Below are positions 6,087 through 7,133 of a stretch of 7,133 nt of DNA, one piece after another. Under the pieces are notes generated by a model, which ran no database searches, was not told the origin of the DNA, and was given only the letters and a program-made list of their open reading frames with translations. How positions within the stretch are numbered: position 1 is the stretch's first letter; the number at the start of each line of letters is the position of its first letter. The stretch is from Sutterellaceae bacterium. GTDB lineage: Bacteria; Pseudomonadota; Gammaproteobacteria; Burkholderiales; Burkholderiaceae_F. The DNA lies in assembly GCA_030531135.1 (NCBI GenBank), contig JAUNOJ010000086.1, forward strand, positions 1 to 7,133, in the 5' to 3' direction. Made by a program: the position numbers and the translations under genes.

Positions 6087-6811
6087 GAAAGACCTCCTGA
6101 AATTTCAATGACTTGTCGGGTAATGTAGCCGGCCTTGGGCGACATTAAAAACGTGACGGCTCCGGCCACTTCTTCGGCTGTACCGGCACGCTTCATCGGA
6201 ATGAAGGGCATAGCACGTTCCATGATTTCTTCATCGACCATATCGGTTTGAATCAACCCCGGCGCAATGGCATTGACGGTAATGGCGCGCAAAGCCAACT
6301 CAAGCGCCAACGCTTTCACCGCGCCGATCAAACCGGCCTTGGCTGCCGAATAATTTACTTGTCCGCGATTGCCCATCACGCCCGAAACCGAACTCATGGC
6401 GATAATGCGACCGGGCTTGCGGCGGCGCACCATCGGCATGACTAACGGTTGCACAACGTTATAAAAGCTGCCCAAATCGGTCTGAATCACACGATCCCAA
6501 TCTTCGGGCGGCATGGCTGCAAATGTGCCGTCGGCACTGATGCCGGCATTGCAAACCACCCCGTAATAGGTGCCGAACGTTTCGATATCCTCTGCCAAAA
6601 CACGACCGGCTTGCTCTCTGTCGGCCACATCAAAAACCAATGCACGGCAATCCCTGTCAACGACTTGGATTTCCGCCAAGGTTTTCTCCAATGCCGCAGA
6701 CGCTTTTCGTCCGTGAATCACCACGGTATAGCCGGCATTGACCAAATCAAGCGCAACAGCTCGACCGATACCGCGTGACGAGCCTGTCACCAAAACGGTT
6801 AGTTTTTCCAT
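6083..6811 (-). CDS. apeQ: 3-oxoacyl-ACP reductase, FabG-like SDR (ApeQ-like)
   Basis: A 242-residue short-chain dehydrogenase/reductase, the normal FabG length. It reduces beta-ketoacyl-ACP with NADPH before dehydration forms each polyene double bond. The cofactor loop is TGSSRGIG (9-16) and NAG is at 88-90. Catalytic Ser141, Tyr154 and Lys158 lie in SSVSGVMGNRGQVNYSAAKAG. PGLIQTDM (184-191) and the C-terminal EISGG (236-240) complete the FabG pattern. The fourth tetrad residue, normally Asn in an NLxSxF context, is Asp112 here (TDLGSFYN). The ATG at 6811 lies 13 bp inside the end of the dehydratase gene, and no strong Shine-Dalgarno is seen, so translational coupling is likely. GVMGNRGQVNYSAAKAG is very close to my memory of APE-cluster FabG proteins. 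Confidence 0.92.
   Translation of the reverse strand: MEKLTVLVTGSSRGIGRAVALDLVNAGYTVVIHGRKASAALEKTLAEIQVVDRDCRALVFDVADREQAGRVLAEDIETFGTYYGVVCNAGISADGTFAAMPPEDWDRVIQTDLGSFYNVVQPLVMPMVRRRKPGRIIAMSSVSGVMGNRGQVNYSAAKAGLIGAVKALALELALRAITVNAIAPGLIQTDMVDEEIMERAMPFIPMKRAGTAEEVAGAVTFLMSPKAGYITRQVIEISGGLS
6093..6098 (-). promoter_or_regulatory. Consensus Shine-Dalgarno (AGGAGG) for the ketosynthase gene
   Basis: AGGAGG is followed by TCTTTC and the GTG start at 6086. It lies inside the ketoreductase coding sequence, where it encodes the conserved C-terminal Ser-Gly-Gly of FabG-type enzymes. This is the strongest ribosome site in the window and it settles the GTG start. Confidence 0.85.
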
Positions 6812-7133
6812 ATCGCTAAATCATCAGGTTCATAAACTGTGAGATTGGCCGTGGCCACGACGTTTCCGTTCATCTCGGCCCGACATTCGAATTGACTCGG
6901 TAAGCCTTCTTGCCCGAAAAAGACGCAATCGGCCTTCACGTCGACGATATCGCCTTCGTGCAAAAAGCCCACGCTTGTTTCAAAACGTCTTGTTCCGAGT
7001 AAAAAGCCGATTTTGGGCGAATTGCCCTGACTGCGGTTCTTCAGCCCGGCAAAAACGCCGATCGTTTGGGCCATCAACTCAATCAAGAGCCAACTGCCGA
7101 AGCGCCCGTCGGGCATTCGGAACAATCGACAGT
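6799..7133 (-). CDS. apeP: Hotdog-fold 3-hydroxyacyl-ACP dehydratase (ApeP-like), 5' end missing
   Basis: The frame is open from the right window edge to the TAA at 6799, giving about 111 C-terminal residues; the true start lies outside. Any start inside (for example the TTG at 7125) would be artefactual. The fragment carries DGRFGSWLLIELMAQTIGVF, the central hotdog helix, with the Glu of LIELMAQ at the place of the FabZ catalytic acid. KIGFLLGTRRFE and the strands FECRAEMNGNVVATANLTVYEP follow. This matches the ApeP/ApeI-type dehydratases that remove water from 3-hydroxyacyl-ACP to extend the polyene. The N-terminal His motif of the active site is not in the window. The stop overlaps the ketoreductase start by 13 bp. 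ApeP is preferred over ApeI because of the P-Q-R order. Confidence 0.87.
   Translation of the reverse strand, partial: CRLFRMPDGRFGSWLLIELMAQTIGVFAGLKNRSQGNSPKIGFLLGTRRFETSVGFLHEGDIVDVKADCVFFGQEGLPSQFECRAEMNGNVVATANLTVYEPDDLAIWKN

Overview
The window is a compact, single-direction (minus-strand) block of ten genes belonging to an aryl polyene (APE) pigment biosynthesis cluster. APE pigments are made by an unusual type II polyketide/fatty-acid-like system in Gram-negative bacteria. Both ends of the window cut genes, so the cluster continues on each side. Moderate GC, Shine-Dalgarno-led genes and this gene set suggest a Gram-negative bacterium, most likely a proteobacterium. I cannot assign a genus from sequence reading alone.

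In the direction of transcription (from high to low coordinates) the order is: a hotdog-fold dehydratase (ApeP-like, 5' end missing), a FabG-type ketoreductase (ApeQ-like), a beta-ketoacyl-ACP synthase (ApeR-like), a SAM-dependent methyltransferase, a short ketosynthase-like chain-length-factor protein (ApeC-like), a membrane-anchored acyltransferase (ApeD-like), two acyl carrier proteins (ApeE- and ApeF-like), a COG4648-type membrane protein (ApeG-like) and an acyl-AMP ligase (ApeH-like, 3' end missing). The gene junctions run from 13-bp overlaps to a 50-bp gap. No internal promoter or rho-independent terminator is visible, so one polycistronic message with extensive translational coupling is likely. 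No stretch longer than 50 bases is without a gene.

How the genes would work together (from knowledge of the APE pathway): the ligase loads an aromatic starter acid onto an ACP. The ketosynthases, with the ApeC-like partner, extend it with malonyl units. Ketoreductase and dehydratase then convert each beta-keto group to a conjugated double bond. The methyltransferase probably decorates the aryl head group, and the acyltransferase probably helps transfer the polyene to a lipid or glycolipid anchor. The second ketosynthase (ApeO), second dehydratase (ApeI), thioesterase, glycosyl/acyltransferase, LolA-like protein and MMPL exporter expected in such clusters are not in the window and probably lie outside it.

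The system as a whole is a known type. Points worth a second look are residue-level departures (Asp for the tetrad Asn in the ketoreductase, Asp for the catalytic His in the methyltransferase, Ser for the P-loop Lys in the ligase), the P-Q-R-then-C-to-H gene order, the non-catalytic ApeC-like subunit, and the translation signals at gene junctions. All long plus-strand reading frames are antisense shadows of these genes.
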